Shown: one piece after another, positions 14,880 through 22,507 of the stretch | How the letters are laid out: each line of letters begins with the position of its first letter | Numbering within the stretch: the first letter of the stretch is position 1 | Source of the DNA: Blastococcus atacamensis | GTDB taxonomy: Bacteria; Actinomycetota; Actinomycetes; Mycobacteriales; Geodermatophilaceae | Direction of reading: 5' to 3' | Assembly (NCBI RefSeq): GCF_002938425.1 | Contig: NZ_POQU01000031.1 | Location: 1 to 37,855, forward strand | Length of the DNA stretch: 37,855 bases | Made by a program: the position numbers and the translations under genes | The notes under the pieces: model-generated | What the model was told of the DNA's origin: nothing | Databases searched by the model: none | Seen by the model: the letters and a program-made list of their open reading frames with translations, nothing else

Positions 14880-15815
14880 GTGACCGTCGAGACCGCCCAG
14901 GTCCCCGCGTACCGCACGTTCCCCGTCCGGGTCGCGCGGGTGCGGCGGCTGAGCGAGAGCTTCCTGCGGGTCACGTTCACCGGTCCCGAGCTGAATGCGT
15001 TCGCCTCGAACGGCTGGGACCAGCGGATCAAGGTCCTCCTCCCGCTGCCCGGCCGCGGCACCGTGGACTGCCCGGCCAGGGACGACTGGTACGGCGCCTG
15101 GCGGGCGCTGCCGCCGGAGCAGCGGATGCCGATCCGCACCTACACCGTCCGGGCCGCCCGCCCGGAACTCCTCGAGGTCGACGTCGACTTCGTGCTGCAC
15201 GGCGCCACCGGACCGGCCTCGGCCTGGGCCGAGCGGGCGGGAGCCGGCGACGAGGTCGTCCTGGTCGGGCCGAACGCCCGCTGCGCCGGACCCACGGGCG
15301 GGTTCGAGTGGCACCCCCCGGTCGACACGTCCTGCCTGCTGCTGGCCGGCGACGAGACGGCCGTCCCGGCCATCTGCGCGATCGTCGAGAGCCTGCCGGA
15401 GGGTCGGCACGCCCGGGTTCTGCTGGAGGTCCCGACGGCGGACGACGCGCTGGACGTCGCTGCACCGCGCGGAGGCGAGATCACCTGGCTGCCGCGGCAG
15501 GCAGCCCCGGGCGTGGAGCCGGCACCTCGCGGGCGACTGCTGACCGCGGCCGTCGTGGCGGCGGTGCGTGCCCTCGGCGACCGGCTCTCCCCCTCCCCCG
15601 CCGCCGAGCTCGCCGACGTCGACGTCGACTCCGAGATCCTCTGGGACGTGCCGGACGACACCCCCGCGCGCGGGTCCTCCGGCGTCTATGCCTGGCTGGC
15701 CGGAGAGGCCGCGGTGGTGAAGGACCTGCGCCGGCACCTGGTGCGCGACGTCGGCATCGACCGCCGCTCCGTGGCCTTCATGGGGTACTGGCGCGAGGGC
15801 CGGGACAGCGACTGA
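14880..15815 (+). CDS. Siderophore-interacting protein (FAD ferric-siderophore reductase)
   Basis: 311-aa ViuB/SIP-type reductase that frees iron from imported ferric siderophores in the cytoplasm using NAD(P)H. The FAD domain carries RTYTVR at 86-91; the SIP nucleotide-binding part has LLLAGDETAVPAICAIVES. The family C-terminus is clear: SGVYAWLAGEAAVVKDLRRH followed by the RR..GYWREG ending. GTG start at 14880 preceded by AGGAG at a good distance. Shares the iron box with the divergent siderophore-binding lipoprotein gene, its likely upstream partner. Confidence 0.93.
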   Translation: MTVETAQVPAYRTFPVRVARVRRLSESFLRVTFTGPELNAFASNGWDQRIKVLLPLPGRGTVDCPARDDWYGAWRALPPEQRMPIRTYTVRAARPELLEVDVDFVLHGATGPASAWAERAGAGDEVVLVGPNARCAGPTGGFEWHPPVDTSCLLLAGDETAVPAICAIVESLPEGRHARVLLEVPTADDALDVAAPRGGEITWLPRQAAPGVEPAPRGRLLTAAVVAAVRALGDRLSPSPAAELADVDVDSEILWDVPDDTPARGSSGVYAWLAGEAAVVKDLRRHLVRDVGIDRRSVAFMGYWREGRDSD

Positions 15816-15826
15816 CGCCTTCCGTT

Positions 15827-15852
15827 TGACACCGTGTCATCGCCCGGTGTCA
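15827..15852. promoter_or_regulatory. TGACAC/GTGTCA operator upstream of the small membrane gene
   Basis: TGACACCGTGTCA (15827-15839) is a perfect inverted repeat with one central base, and a further GTGTCA half-site follows at 15847-15852. It overlaps a TTGACA hexamer at 15826-15831 that could be a -35. A related CACCGTG core occurs in the MerR gene's own upstream region (16921-16926). The adjacent MerR protein is the likely ligand; this is inference. Confidence 0.5.
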
Positions 15853-15861
15853 CATGGAGGG

Positions 15862-16110
15862 ATGCCGAACCACGACGTGCTCGCCATGGACGGCCTGAGC
15901 ATCATCGGGACCGTCGGCTTCTTCGTGCCCGCAGCGATCCTGATCGCCCTGGTCGCCGGCGCGGTCGTCCGGGACCGCCGGCTCAGCGCCCGGGACGCCG
16001 CCGCCGAGGCCGCCCGGGAAGGTCTGGCCCGCGAGGCGCTGCCCGACGGCGACACCCCTCCTCGTCCTCCTCGAGCTGACGACGCTCCTACCCCTCCTCG
16101 AGCTGACTGA
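15862..16110 (+). CDS. Small single-helix membrane protein
   Basis: 82-aa protein with one hydrophobic helix (GFFVPAAILIALVAGAVV, about residues 19-36), then a charged Arg/Ala/Glu segment and a Pro/Arg/Asp tail carrying a duplicated PPRAD. ATG 15862 sits almost on its GGAGGG ribosome site; GTG 15877 or ATG 15886 (before the helix) are alternative starts. The end overlaps the convergent MerR gene by 23 bp. Possible operator just upstream. No family recognised and codon use is normal. Confidence 0.55.
   Translation: MPNHDVLAMDGLSIIGTVGFFVPAAILIALVAGAVVRDRRLSARDAAAEAAREGLAREALPDGDTPPRPPRADDAPTPPRAD
16066..16107. repeat. 15-bp direct repeat, 27-bp period, shared by two convergent gene ends
   Basis: CCTCCTCGAGCTGAC occurs at 16066-16080 and 16093-16107. 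The 27-bp offset keeps frame, encoding the repeated PPRAD of the small membrane protein; the second copy also encodes the SQLEEG end of the MerR protein on the other strand. It looks like a recent short duplication. Confidence 0.7.
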
Positions 16111-16855
16111 GCGCGGCCTCCACCGCCGCCTCCACCTCGGTCGCCATCTGCGTTCGGAAGGCCGCGAGCATGGCCTGCGCCGCCACCGGTTGCAGGCGGG
16201 TCACCGTCGCCAGGATCTCCTCGAGCCCCTCGCGCGGTGCCCCCGCGTCGACGAACGCCCGCCAGCCGGTGTCGACGAACATCTGCACGTACGTGCGCGC
16301 GATGGCTGCCACGTGCTCGTTGACCTCCGCCTGCGCCGTGATGAGGGCGGCGGGCGGCACTCCCAGGTTGACCACCTGCAGGCCGGCCATGAGCAGCGCG
16401 GGGTCGAGCACCCGCAGCCGCCCGTCGTCGAGCCGCTCCACCAGTCCCAGCTCGACCAGCTGGTCGACGATCTCCGGCTGCTCGGGGACGCCGGCGCGGG
16501 CGGCGAGCTCCGCTCCCGTGGTGATCTCCGGCTCCGGCGGCAGCCAGGGCGCCAGCAGCGCGCGGTGCAGGGCGAGGGTCGCCGAGCTGGCCGTGGGCGG
16601 GGCACTGGCCAGCGTGCGCTCGATCATCGCCAGCGAGTAGCCCTCGGCCAGCATCTCGCGCACGAGCAGCAACCGGGCGACGTGCTCCCGGCCGTAGTAG
16701 CCGGTCCGGCCGACCATCCGCGGTGGCGGTAGCAGTCCGCGGGCCGAGTAGGCCCGCACGTTGCGGACGGTGACCCCTACGCGCGCGGCCAGTTCGTCGA
16801 CCGTCAGCTGGCGATCGGACGGCTCGCCCGCGGGCTCGGCCTGTGGTGCGCTCAC
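16088..16855 (-). CDS. MerR-family transcriptional regulator
   Basis: 255-aa regulator. The N-terminal winged helix-turn-helix is clear: LTVDELAARVGVTVRNVRAY followed by SARGLLPPP and TGYYGREHVARLL. The C-terminal 150 residues form a helical effector domain without any cysteine, so it is not a typical metal or redox MerR; larger Cys-free members often sense organic ligands. GTG start with AAGGAGG upstream. Divergent from the membrane/lipoprotein operon at 16964 and convergent with the small membrane gene at 15862; both upstream regions contain CACCGTG-centred dyads, suggesting it controls both. Confidence 0.88.
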   Translation of the reverse strand: MSAPQAEPAGEPSDRQLTVDELAARVGVTVRNVRAYSARGLLPPPRMVGRTGYYGREHVARLLLVREMLAEGYSLAMIERTLASAPPTASSATLALHRALLAPWLPPEPEITTGAELAARAGVPEQPEIVDQLVELGLVERLDDGRLRVLDPALLMAGLQVVNLGVPPAALITAQAEVNEHVAAIARTYVQMFVDTGWRAFVDAGAPREGLEEILATVTRLQPVAAQAMLAAFRTQMATEVEAAVEAALSQLEEG

Positions 16856-16963
16856 CCGTCCCTCCTTCCCGTCGGAACCTCACCGTAAGCCGCTCATTCT
16901 ATGTATCACTTGTCGATGTCACCGTGATGGGTGTTCCATAGCCCCATGCCTCGAGGGAGTGCC
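16856..16963. promoter_or_regulatory. Divergent promoter region between the MerR gene and the membrane operon
   Basis: 108 bp containing a locally AT-rich stretch (ATTCTATGTATCACTTG, about 16897-16913). It holds the dyad TCACCGTGA at 16919-16927, whose CACCGTG core matches the centre of the perfect operator at 15827, and a related TCACCGTAA at 16880-16888. Promoter hexamers cannot be fixed with confidence. The arrangement fits a MerR protein controlling its divergent neighbour. Confidence 0.4.
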
Positions 16964-18802
16964 ATGCCACTGGCCGCTGAGACCCGCCCCGCCGGGGGCG
17001 CCGCCATCGGAGAGGTGCTGCTGGCGACCGGGATCGGTCTCGGTCTGACCGCGGTCCTGCTCGCCCTGGTCTTCCTGCACCGCACGCGGCGCTCGGCGGT
17101 CCTGACCCGGATCGGGAACCGGCTCGGCTCTGCCACCGGGGTGCCCGCCTGGGTGGCGCTGCCGACGGTCCTCACCACGATCTCGCTGCTGGTCGCCCTC
17201 CTCGGCATGTTGTGGGACATCAGCCTGCACATCGGCATCGGCCGGGACGAGGGACCGCTGGCGAACCCGGCGCACTTCCTCATCCTCTTCGGCCTGTTCG
17301 GCGTCTTCGCCGGCGGCATCCTGGCCTGCGCCATGCCGCTGGACGAGAAGCCGGGCCCCGCCGCCGTCCACTTCCTGCGCGGCTGGGACGTCCCGGTCGG
17401 CGGCGTGATCCTCACCACGGCCGGCTTCTACGCCCTGCTCGGCTTCCCCCTCGACGACGTCTGGCACCGGATGTTCGGCCAGGACGTCACGCTGTGGGGC
17501 CCGACGCACCTGATGCTGATCGGCGGCGCCGGGCTGTCCATCATCGGTCTGCTGCTGCTCGAGCAGGAGGGCCACGGCGGGCTCTCCACCGACGACGGCG
17601 ACCGCAAGGTCGGCCAGACCGCGCGCTTCCTCCGCCAGGCCTCGGCCATGGGTGGTCTGCTGCTGGGACTGTCGGTGTTCCAGGGCGAGTACGACTTCGA
17701 CGTCCCCCAGTTCCGGCTGGTCCTCGAGCCGCTGATGATCGCCGGAGCCGCCGGTCTCGCCCTGGTGGCCGCCCGGCTGTTCATGGGTCGTGGTGGCGCG
17801 CTCGCCGCCGTCGCCTTCTTCCTCGTCATCCGCGGCGGCATCTCGCTGATCGTGGGACCGGCGTTCGGGGAGATCACCCCGTCCTTCCCGCTCTACCTGG
17901 GCTCGGCGATCCTGGTCGAGCTGCTCGCCCTGTCGGTGTCCCTCGCGCGCCGACCCCTGGTCTTCGGCGCGGTCGCCGGCGTGCTGGTCGGCACCGTCGG
18001 GCACGCGACCGAGGCCGGCTGGACCCAGTTCACCCAGACCCTGTCCTGGAACAGCGACATCCTGGTCGAGGGCACGCTCATGGCTGTCGTCGGCGGGATC
18101 GTCGGTGGTCTGCTGGGCGCGCTGCTCGCCTCGGGCCTGCGCCGCCGGCTGCCCCGCCCCGCGATCGCCCGCACCGTGGTCGTGGGCTCGGTGCTCGTCC
18201 TGGCCGCCGCCGTCGCGAACGGCCTGATGGCGACCGTCCCGGGCGACGTCGAGGCGACGTTCGGCATCGAGGACGTCGAGACCGAGCCCCGCACCGCGAA
18301 CGTCACCGTGGAGATCGACCCGGCCGACTTCGTCGACGACCCCGCCTGGGTGCAGATCACCGCCTGGCAGGGCGACGGCCTGGTCGTCACCCAGCTCGAG
18401 CGCACCGGCGAGGGCACGTACCGGACCGCCGAGCCGGTGCCGCTGCACGGCACGTGGAAGACGCTGCTGCGCATCCACGACGGGCGCACCCTCACCGCGG
18501 TGCCGATCTACCTCCCGGCCGACGAGGCCATCGGCGAGGAGGAGGTCCCGGCCGAGGACGGCATGACGCGCTCGGCGATCCCGGAGGTCGAGATCCTGCA
18601 GCGCGAGCTGAACGGTGCGACCGGCGGCCTGTGGACGATCTCCAACCTGGTCGTGCTCGCCTGCACGCTGGCACTGATCGCCGCCATCTCCTGGGGCGTG
18701 GGCCGGTACGCCCGCCGCGCCAGCGTGCGGGAGCCCTACGCCGACGCCCCGGCGGACAGCCCCGCCGAGGGGACCACCGCGACGGGCACGGTGGGCCGAT
18801 GA
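16964..18802 (+). CDS. Polytopic membrane protein with extracytoplasmic beta domain
   Basis: 612-aa protein, no specific family recognised. About ten hydrophobic helices span residues 15-410. Conserved-looking polar residues lie at their ends (MLWDISLHIGIGRDEG, PTHLMLIGG, GHATEAGWTQF); the histidines and acids could bind metal or haem. A soluble domain of about 120 residues follows (ANVTVEIDPADFVDDPAWVQ onward), with one last helix near the C-terminus and an acidic tail. ATG 16964 is preferred: GAGGGA lies 5 nt upstream, unlike ATG 16946. Its stop overlaps the next gene (ATGA), so it works with the lipoprotein and membrane protein downstream. Confidence 0.75.
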   Translation: MPLAAETRPAGGAAIGEVLLATGIGLGLTAVLLALVFLHRTRRSAVLTRIGNRLGSATGVPAWVALPTVLTTISLLVALLGMLWDISLHIGIGRDEGPLANPAHFLILFGLFGVFAGGILACAMPLDEKPGPAAVHFLRGWDVPVGGVILTTAGFYALLGFPLDDVWHRMFGQDVTLWGPTHLMLIGGAGLSIIGLLLLEQEGHGGLSTDDGDRKVGQTARFLRQASAMGGLLLGLSVFQGEYDFDVPQFRLVLEPLMIAGAAGLALVAARLFMGRGGALAAVAFFLVIRGGISLIVGPAFGEITPSFPLYLGSAILVELLALSVSLARRPLVFGAVAGVLVGTVGHATEAGWTQFTQTLSWNSDILVEGTLMAVVGGIVGGLLGALLASGLRRRLPRPAIARTVVVGSVLVLAAAVANGLMATVPGDVEATFGIEDVETEPRTANVTVEIDPADFVDDPAWVQITAWQGDGLVVTQLERTGEGTYRTAEPVPLHGTWKTLLRIHDGRTLTAVPIYLPADEAIGEEEVPAEDGMTRSAIPEVEILQRELNGATGGLWTISNLVVLACTLALIAAISWGVGRYARRASVREPYADAPADSPAEGTTATGTVGR

Positions 18803-19227
18803 GCCGGCGGGTCCTGGCCGCCGCTCTCCTCCCCCTCTCGCTGGTCCTCGCCGGCTGCGCCGGCACCGAGGTGCTGGACGCGGCCGGGTCGAGCTCGGCC
18901 GCGTCCAGCACCTCGGGCGGTGCGACGGAGGGCAGCACGGCCGCCACGACCCCCGCGGAGCCGGCCGGGACGGCGCTGACGGTGGAGGTCGCGGGCGGTC
19001 AGCTCGCCGGCGACACCGGCCGGGTGCCCGTTCCGCTGGGGGACCCGGTGACCGTGACGATCACCAGTGACACCGCGGACGAGGTGCACCTGCACGGCTA
19101 CGACGTGACCGCGGACCTCCCGGCCGGCACACCCGTGGAGCTGAGCTTCGAGGCGACGATCCCCGGGGTCTTCGAGCTCGAGCTGCACGACGCCAGGACG
19201 GTGCTGCTGACGCTGCAGGTCTCGTGA
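18799..19227 (+). CDS. Cupredoxin-like lipoprotein without the copper cysteine
   Basis: 142-aa lipoprotein: signal helix with lipobox LAGC (Cys20), a Ser/Thr/Ala-rich linker (25-55), then an 85-residue beta-sandwich resembling the EfeO/cupredoxin-1 type (PVPLGDPVTVTITSDTADEV, LHGYD, GVFELELHD). The only cysteine is in the lipobox, so a classic type-1 copper site is not possible. Histidines in DEVHLHGYD and ELHDAR could still bind a metal. Coupled to the polytopic protein before it by a 4-bp overlap. Confidence 0.75.
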   Translation: MSRRVLAAALLPLSLVLAGCAGTEVLDAAGSSSAASSTSGGATEGSTAATTPAEPAGTALTVEVAGGQLAGDTGRVPVPLGDPVTVTITSDTADEVHLHGYDVTADLPAGTPVELSFEATIPGVFELELHDARTVLLTLQVS

Positions 19228-19300
19228 CCGGGCTCGCGAGGTCACGAGACGGCAGAGCAACCTGGGGCACGGAGCCGGCGAGCGACAGCGAGACGACCCC

Positions 19301-20605
19301 GTGAACCTGCTCGCGCACGGGGTCGGGTCACGCACCGACCTCCCGATCCCGCTCGGCCTGGCCCTGTACGGCGCCGGTGCGGCGATCCTGATCAGCTTCG
19401 CCGCACTGCTGCTGCTGTGGCGCTCACCCAAGCTGGGCGGGCCGGGGTCCGGCCGGCCGCTGCCGCCGGCCGTCCAGCGGTTCGTGGAGAGCGCGGCCAC
19501 CCGCCGGGCGCTGCAGGGGATGGCGCTCGTCCTCCTCGGGGTCGTGGTCGCCGCCGCCGTGGCCGGGCCGCCGGAGACGCGGCGCAACCTCGCCCCCTGG
19601 GCGCTCTACATCACCTTCTGGGTGGGGCTGGTGCCGGCCAGCCTGCTGCTCGGGCCGGTCTGGCGGGCAGTGAACCCGCTGCGGCTCCTGCACGCCGGGC
19701 TGAGCCGCCTCGTCCGGTCCGCCCCGGGCGGGGGGCGGTTGCCCGCGCTGGGGCTCTGGCCCGCGGCGGCGTCCCTGCTGGTCTTCCTGTGGTTCGAGCT
19801 GGTCTACCCCGGCCGCGCGGAGCCCGCGACGGTGGCGGCGTTCCTCATGGCCTACGGAGTGGTGCACACCGGCCTGGCCCTCTGGTTCGGCCCGGGCTGG
19901 TTCGCCCAGGGCGACGGCTTCGAGGTCTACTCGACGCTGATCGCGCGACTGTCCCCGTGGGGCCGCCGGGACGACGGCCGGATCGTGGTCCGCAACCCGT
20001 TGGCCAACGCGACGGCGACGCCGGAGACCCCGGGGCTCGCCGCCGTCGTCGTCGTGATCCTCGGCTCGACGGCGTTCGACGGCCTCACCCGCACCGTCTG
20101 GTGGCAGACCGGTCCTGGAGCGGCGAACGACTCCTTCTCCGGCACCGCGGGGCTGGTGCTGAGCATCGCCCTGGTGGGCGGGCTCTACCTGCTGGGCACC
20201 CGGCTCTCCGGGCGGCTGGCCCGCCAGCCCCTCGGCGTGCAGCCGCGCCGGTACGCCGCGACCGTCGTCCCCATCGCACTGGGCTACACGGTGGCCCACT
20301 ACTTCAGCCTGCTGCTCCTGGACGGGCAGACGACGTGGATCCTCGCGAGCAACCCGTTCGGCATCCCCGGTGTGGACCTGTTCGGGACGTACGGCAACGT
20401 CGTCGACCTCACCGCCGTCAGCCCTGACACCATCGCCTACGTCCAGGTGGGCGGGGTGATCGCCGGGCACGTCGCCGGGGTGACCCTGGCGCACGAGCGG
20501 GCACTGCTCTCCGAGCGCCACGCGCGGGCATCGGACCAGTTGCCGCTCGTGATCGTCATGGTCCTGTTCACGGTGGGCGGTCTGGGCCTCCTCTTCGGGT
20601 TCTGA
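19301..20605 (+). CDS. Polytopic membrane protein, resembles 'fenitrothion hydrolase' annotated family
   Basis: 434-aa integral membrane protein with about ten helices and little soluble sequence. The N-terminus (LLAHGVGSRTDLPIPLGLAL) and overall layout recall a large actinobacterial family often labelled fenitrothion hydrolase; that label comes from distant homologues and should not be taken as the function. Charged or His residues in membrane regions (FWFELVYPGR-like segments, YTVAHYFSLLLLDGQ, GGVIAGHVAG) may matter. GTG start 19301 is 73 bp after the lipoprotein stop with only a weak ribosome site. Likely third gene of the operon from 16964. Confidence 0.7.
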   Translation: MNLLAHGVGSRTDLPIPLGLALYGAGAAILISFAALLLLWRSPKLGGPGSGRPLPPAVQRFVESAATRRALQGMALVLLGVVVAAAVAGPPETRRNLAPWALYITFWVGLVPASLLLGPVWRAVNPLRLLHAGLSRLVRSAPGGGRLPALGLWPAAASLLVFLWFELVYPGRAEPATVAAFLMAYGVVHTGLALWFGPGWFAQGDGFEVYSTLIARLSPWGRRDDGRIVVRNPLANATATPETPGLAAVVVVILGSTAFDGLTRTVWWQTGPGAANDSFSGTAGLVLSIALVGGLYLLGTRLSGRLARQPLGVQPRRYAATVVPIALGYTVAHYFSLLLLDGQTTWILASNPFGIPGVDLFGTYGNVVDLTAVSPDTIAYVQVGGVIAGHVAGVTLAHERALLSERHARASDQLPLVIVMVLFTVGGLGLLFGF

Positions 20606-20622
20606 GCCGCCCGGTCGGCTCA
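20603..20622 (+). terminator. Small hairpin at the end of the membrane operon
   Basis: TGAGCCG (20603-20609, including the stop codon) pairs with CGGCTCA (20616-20622) over a 6-nt loop. Short and without T-run, so a tentative terminator. Confidence 0.35.
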
Positions 20623-20739
20623 CCCGAAAGGGAGTGCCGGCGGGCTCGCGTCTCCAGCTCCGGTCCAGGGACGTCGATGTCCCCGGTGCACGACCGGCTT
20701 GCGCGCCGGCTCCTGTCGCCGACCCGAAGGACCGCTCCC

Positions 20740-21012
20740 GTGATCGCTGTCACCTGCCGCAACGGCGAGCACTTCTCCGTCGATCCGGACCACATCGAGC
20801 GCATCGAGCGGACCGGCGACACCCTCGTCGTCCTGACCGACGGCACGCACTACGTCCTGGAGACCGGGTTCGACGAGCTGCTGCGTTCCATCAGCCGCCA
20901 CCGAGCCGGCACCCTCGCCGCCCGAGCCCGGCTGGTCAACGGTTTCGCCGCGACGCCGACCGCGACCCAGCTCGCCCGGCGGCACGGGTCGCGCAGCGCC
21001 TCCTCGGACTGA
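20740..21012 (+). CDS. FlbD-family protein
   Basis: 90-aa protein. Residues 1-60 match the small FlbD family (PF06289): IAVTCRNGEHFSVDPDHIER, then TGDTLVVLTDGTHYVLE. GTG 20740 is chosen because it begins at the usual family start and has GAAGGA about 9 nt upstream; an in-frame ATG at 20677 would add 21 Arg-rich residues. In motile bacteria FlbD sits in flagellar operons, but no flagellar gene is present in this window. The 30-residue Arg/Ala/Ser tail is extra. Function outside motility is unknown. Confidence 0.75.
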   Translation: MIAVTCRNGEHFSVDPDHIERIERTGDTLVVLTDGTHYVLETGFDELLRSISRHRAGTLAARARLVNGFAATPTATQLARRHGSRSASSD

Positions 21013-21029
21013 GGATGGGTCGGAACGGC

Positions 21030-21051
21030 GGCGACCGACCGGTTGGCCGGT
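21030..21051. promoter_or_regulatory. Possible butyrolactone-receptor (ARE-like) site
   Basis: GGCGACCGACC (21030-21040) joined to GGTTGGCCGGT (21041-21051) matches the 22-bp ArpA-type palindrome at about 14 positions; the ACCGACC/GG core is best conserved. It lies 45 bp before the start of the AfsA-like remnant, the place expected for receptor control. Confidence 0.35.
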
Positions 21052-21095
21052 AGGCTCCGCCGGCCAGTGCCGACCGTCCGCGAGGAGATGTTCCG

Positions 21096-21726
21096 GTGGC
21101 GCCCGAGCCGGCGACGGGCCCTGACCAGCGGGACCTGCTGAGCCCTGGGAAGGCCGCGGCCCTCGGGCGGTCGCTGAGCACCTGGCAGACGGTCGACCGG
21201 CGCCTGGTGCACAAGACCGCACTCCCCGAGGTGCTGATCACCGACCTGCGAGCGCTCGGGCCGGATCTCGTGGCACTGGCTTCGCAGTGGCCGCGCACCC
21301 ATCCTGTCTTCCAGGTCTACGCCCGGCTCCGCTCGGCCGCACCGGTGCTGCCCGGCCCCCGCCCGTCCGGCGAGACCCTGCCGTCCACGACCGTCGGGGC
21401 GTCACTGCTCGAGGTCGACCCCGTCACCCGACGTTCTTCGACCACCCGAGCGACCACCTGCCAGGCATGCTGCTCATCCACGCCGCCCTCAGGGCCGGGC
21501 GACCCGCCGACCGGGGACCTGCCGGGCAGTGGGGGTCCGACCTGCGGTTCGAGCGGTTCGCCGAGCTCGGCGTCGCCACCACCCTGGTCGCCTCCCGACG
21601 GACTCCGGCGTCCAGATCGTCGTGACCCAGCCGGCCGGCGTCGTCGCCCGCGGGACGGTGGAGGCCTACCCGGCCTCGCCGCTGGTGTCCGCGGCGGCCG
21701 CGCCGCCGGCCGCCGGCCGCAGCTGA
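21096..21726 (+). pseudogene. AfsA-like gamma-butyrolactone synthase, frameshifted and shortened
   Basis: Three frames together spell an AfsA-family protein (hotdog repeats). Frame one, from GTG 21096 (GAGGAG 8 nt upstream), gives VHKTALPEVLITDLRALGPD and SQWPRTHPVF, then ASLLEVD. Near 21420 the match moves to a second frame: RHPTFFDHPSDHLPGMLLIH, then RFERFAELGVATTLVAS. Near 21598 it moves to a third frame: DSGVQIVVTQPAGVVARGTV, stopping at 21726. The combined length is about 210 residues against about 300 usual, with the second half of the first repeat missing. It overlaps the convergent receptor gene by 61 bp. Probably cannot make a functional synthase; sequence error is possible for the indels but not for the deletion. 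Confidence 0.72.
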
Positions 21727-22355
21727 GGCAGCACCAGCTTCCAGAAGTTGTCCAGTCGCCCGACCAGGTCGCGGCGGCCGGTGAGCTCCCACGACACCTG
21801 CTGCATGCCGAAGAAGCTGGCCACGACGGCCTGCGCGGTGCCCTCGGGCTCGACCGCGTCGTTGATCTCACCGCGCCGCTGCCCGTCGGTGATCAGGGAG
21901 CAGAGCGCCCCCTGCCAGCCGACGTAGGGCTGCGGGAGCTTCGCCAGGGCGTCGGCCGGGAGCTCGGCCAGCAGCCGCTTCCCCGCCTGCGTCGTCAGGT
22001 CGCTGCTGAACTGTTCCGCGGCCTTGTAGGTGCAGGCGACGAGCGCGTCGAGGGCGTTCGCGTGAACCGCCATGACCGAGCCGAGCAGTGGCGGCCAGCT
22101 GGCGTACATCTGCCGCACGATCTCGAGAGCGATCTCCTCCTTGGAGGGGAAGTGCCAGTAGACCGCGCCCTTGGTCATCCCCGTGCCCGCGACGATGTCG
22201 TTGAGGGAGGCACTGGCGTAGCCGCGGGTGCTGAAGAGCGTGGCGGCGGCCTCGACGATCATCCGGCGGGTAGCGGCACTGTCACTGGCCCGGCCGCGCG
22301 GACGACGACCGGCAGGTGCAGCTCCGGGCGGCTCCGTGTCCACCGGCTCGACCAC
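21666..22355 (-). CDS. TetR-family regulator, ScbR/ArpA-like butyrolactone receptor
   Basis: 229-aa TetR protein. The DNA-binding domain reads TRRMIVEAAATLFSTRGYAS, then LNDIVAGTGMTKGAVYWHFP and SKEEIALEIV, very like Streptomyces autoregulator receptors (TKGALYFHFxSKEELA). The ligand domain also fits, e.g. RLLAELPADALAKLPQPYVG, and GMQQVSWELTGRRDLVGRLD like the VVSQTVSDYQDLxxR segment of ScbR. GTG start 22355 has GGAGG 6 nt upstream. The open frame is intact although the neighbouring AfsA-like gene is broken. It may now answer to a signal from elsewhere. Confidence 0.82.
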   Translation of the reverse strand: MVEPVDTEPPGAAPAGRRPRGRASDSAATRRMIVEAAATLFSTRGYASASLNDIVAGTGMTKGAVYWHFPSKEEIALEIVRQMYASWPPLLGSVMAVHANALDALVACTYKAAEQFSSDLTTQAGKRLLAELPADALAKLPQPYVGWQGALCSLITDGQRRGEINDAVEPEGTAQAVVASFFGMQQVSWELTGRRDLVGRLDNFWKLVLPQLRPAAGGAAAADTSGEAG

Positions 22356-22453
22356 TGCGTTCCTCCATCGTCCGGCGTGCTCGCGATGGGCGAGCGTAGC
22401 GGCATTACCTGCGAGTAGGGGTGTCCCTCTCATCTGGGCGGGTGAGACGCGCG

Positions 22454-22494
22454 GCCGGCCCCCTTCCCGGCAGCGAAGCGGGAGGAGGGCCGGC
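22454..22494 (-). terminator. Hairpin after the SGNH hydrolase gene
   Basis: GCCGGCCCCCTTCCCG (22454-22469) pairs with 22479-22494 with two imperfect positions and a 9-nt loop. It starts 14 bp past the minus-strand stop at 22508. Confidence 0.65.
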
Positions 22495-22507
22495 GCGGAC
22501 GGGCGGG

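Noticed and set aside
16919-18478. 519-aa minus-strand frame opposite the polytopic membrane gene
   Set aside because: Extremely Gln/Asp/Gly/Arg-rich, as expected for the complement of hydrophobic codons; no domain signature or ribosome site.
18799-19227. Type-1 copper (plastocyanin-like) protein
   Set aside because: The only cysteine is the lipobox cysteine, so the Cys-His-His-Met copper site cannot form.
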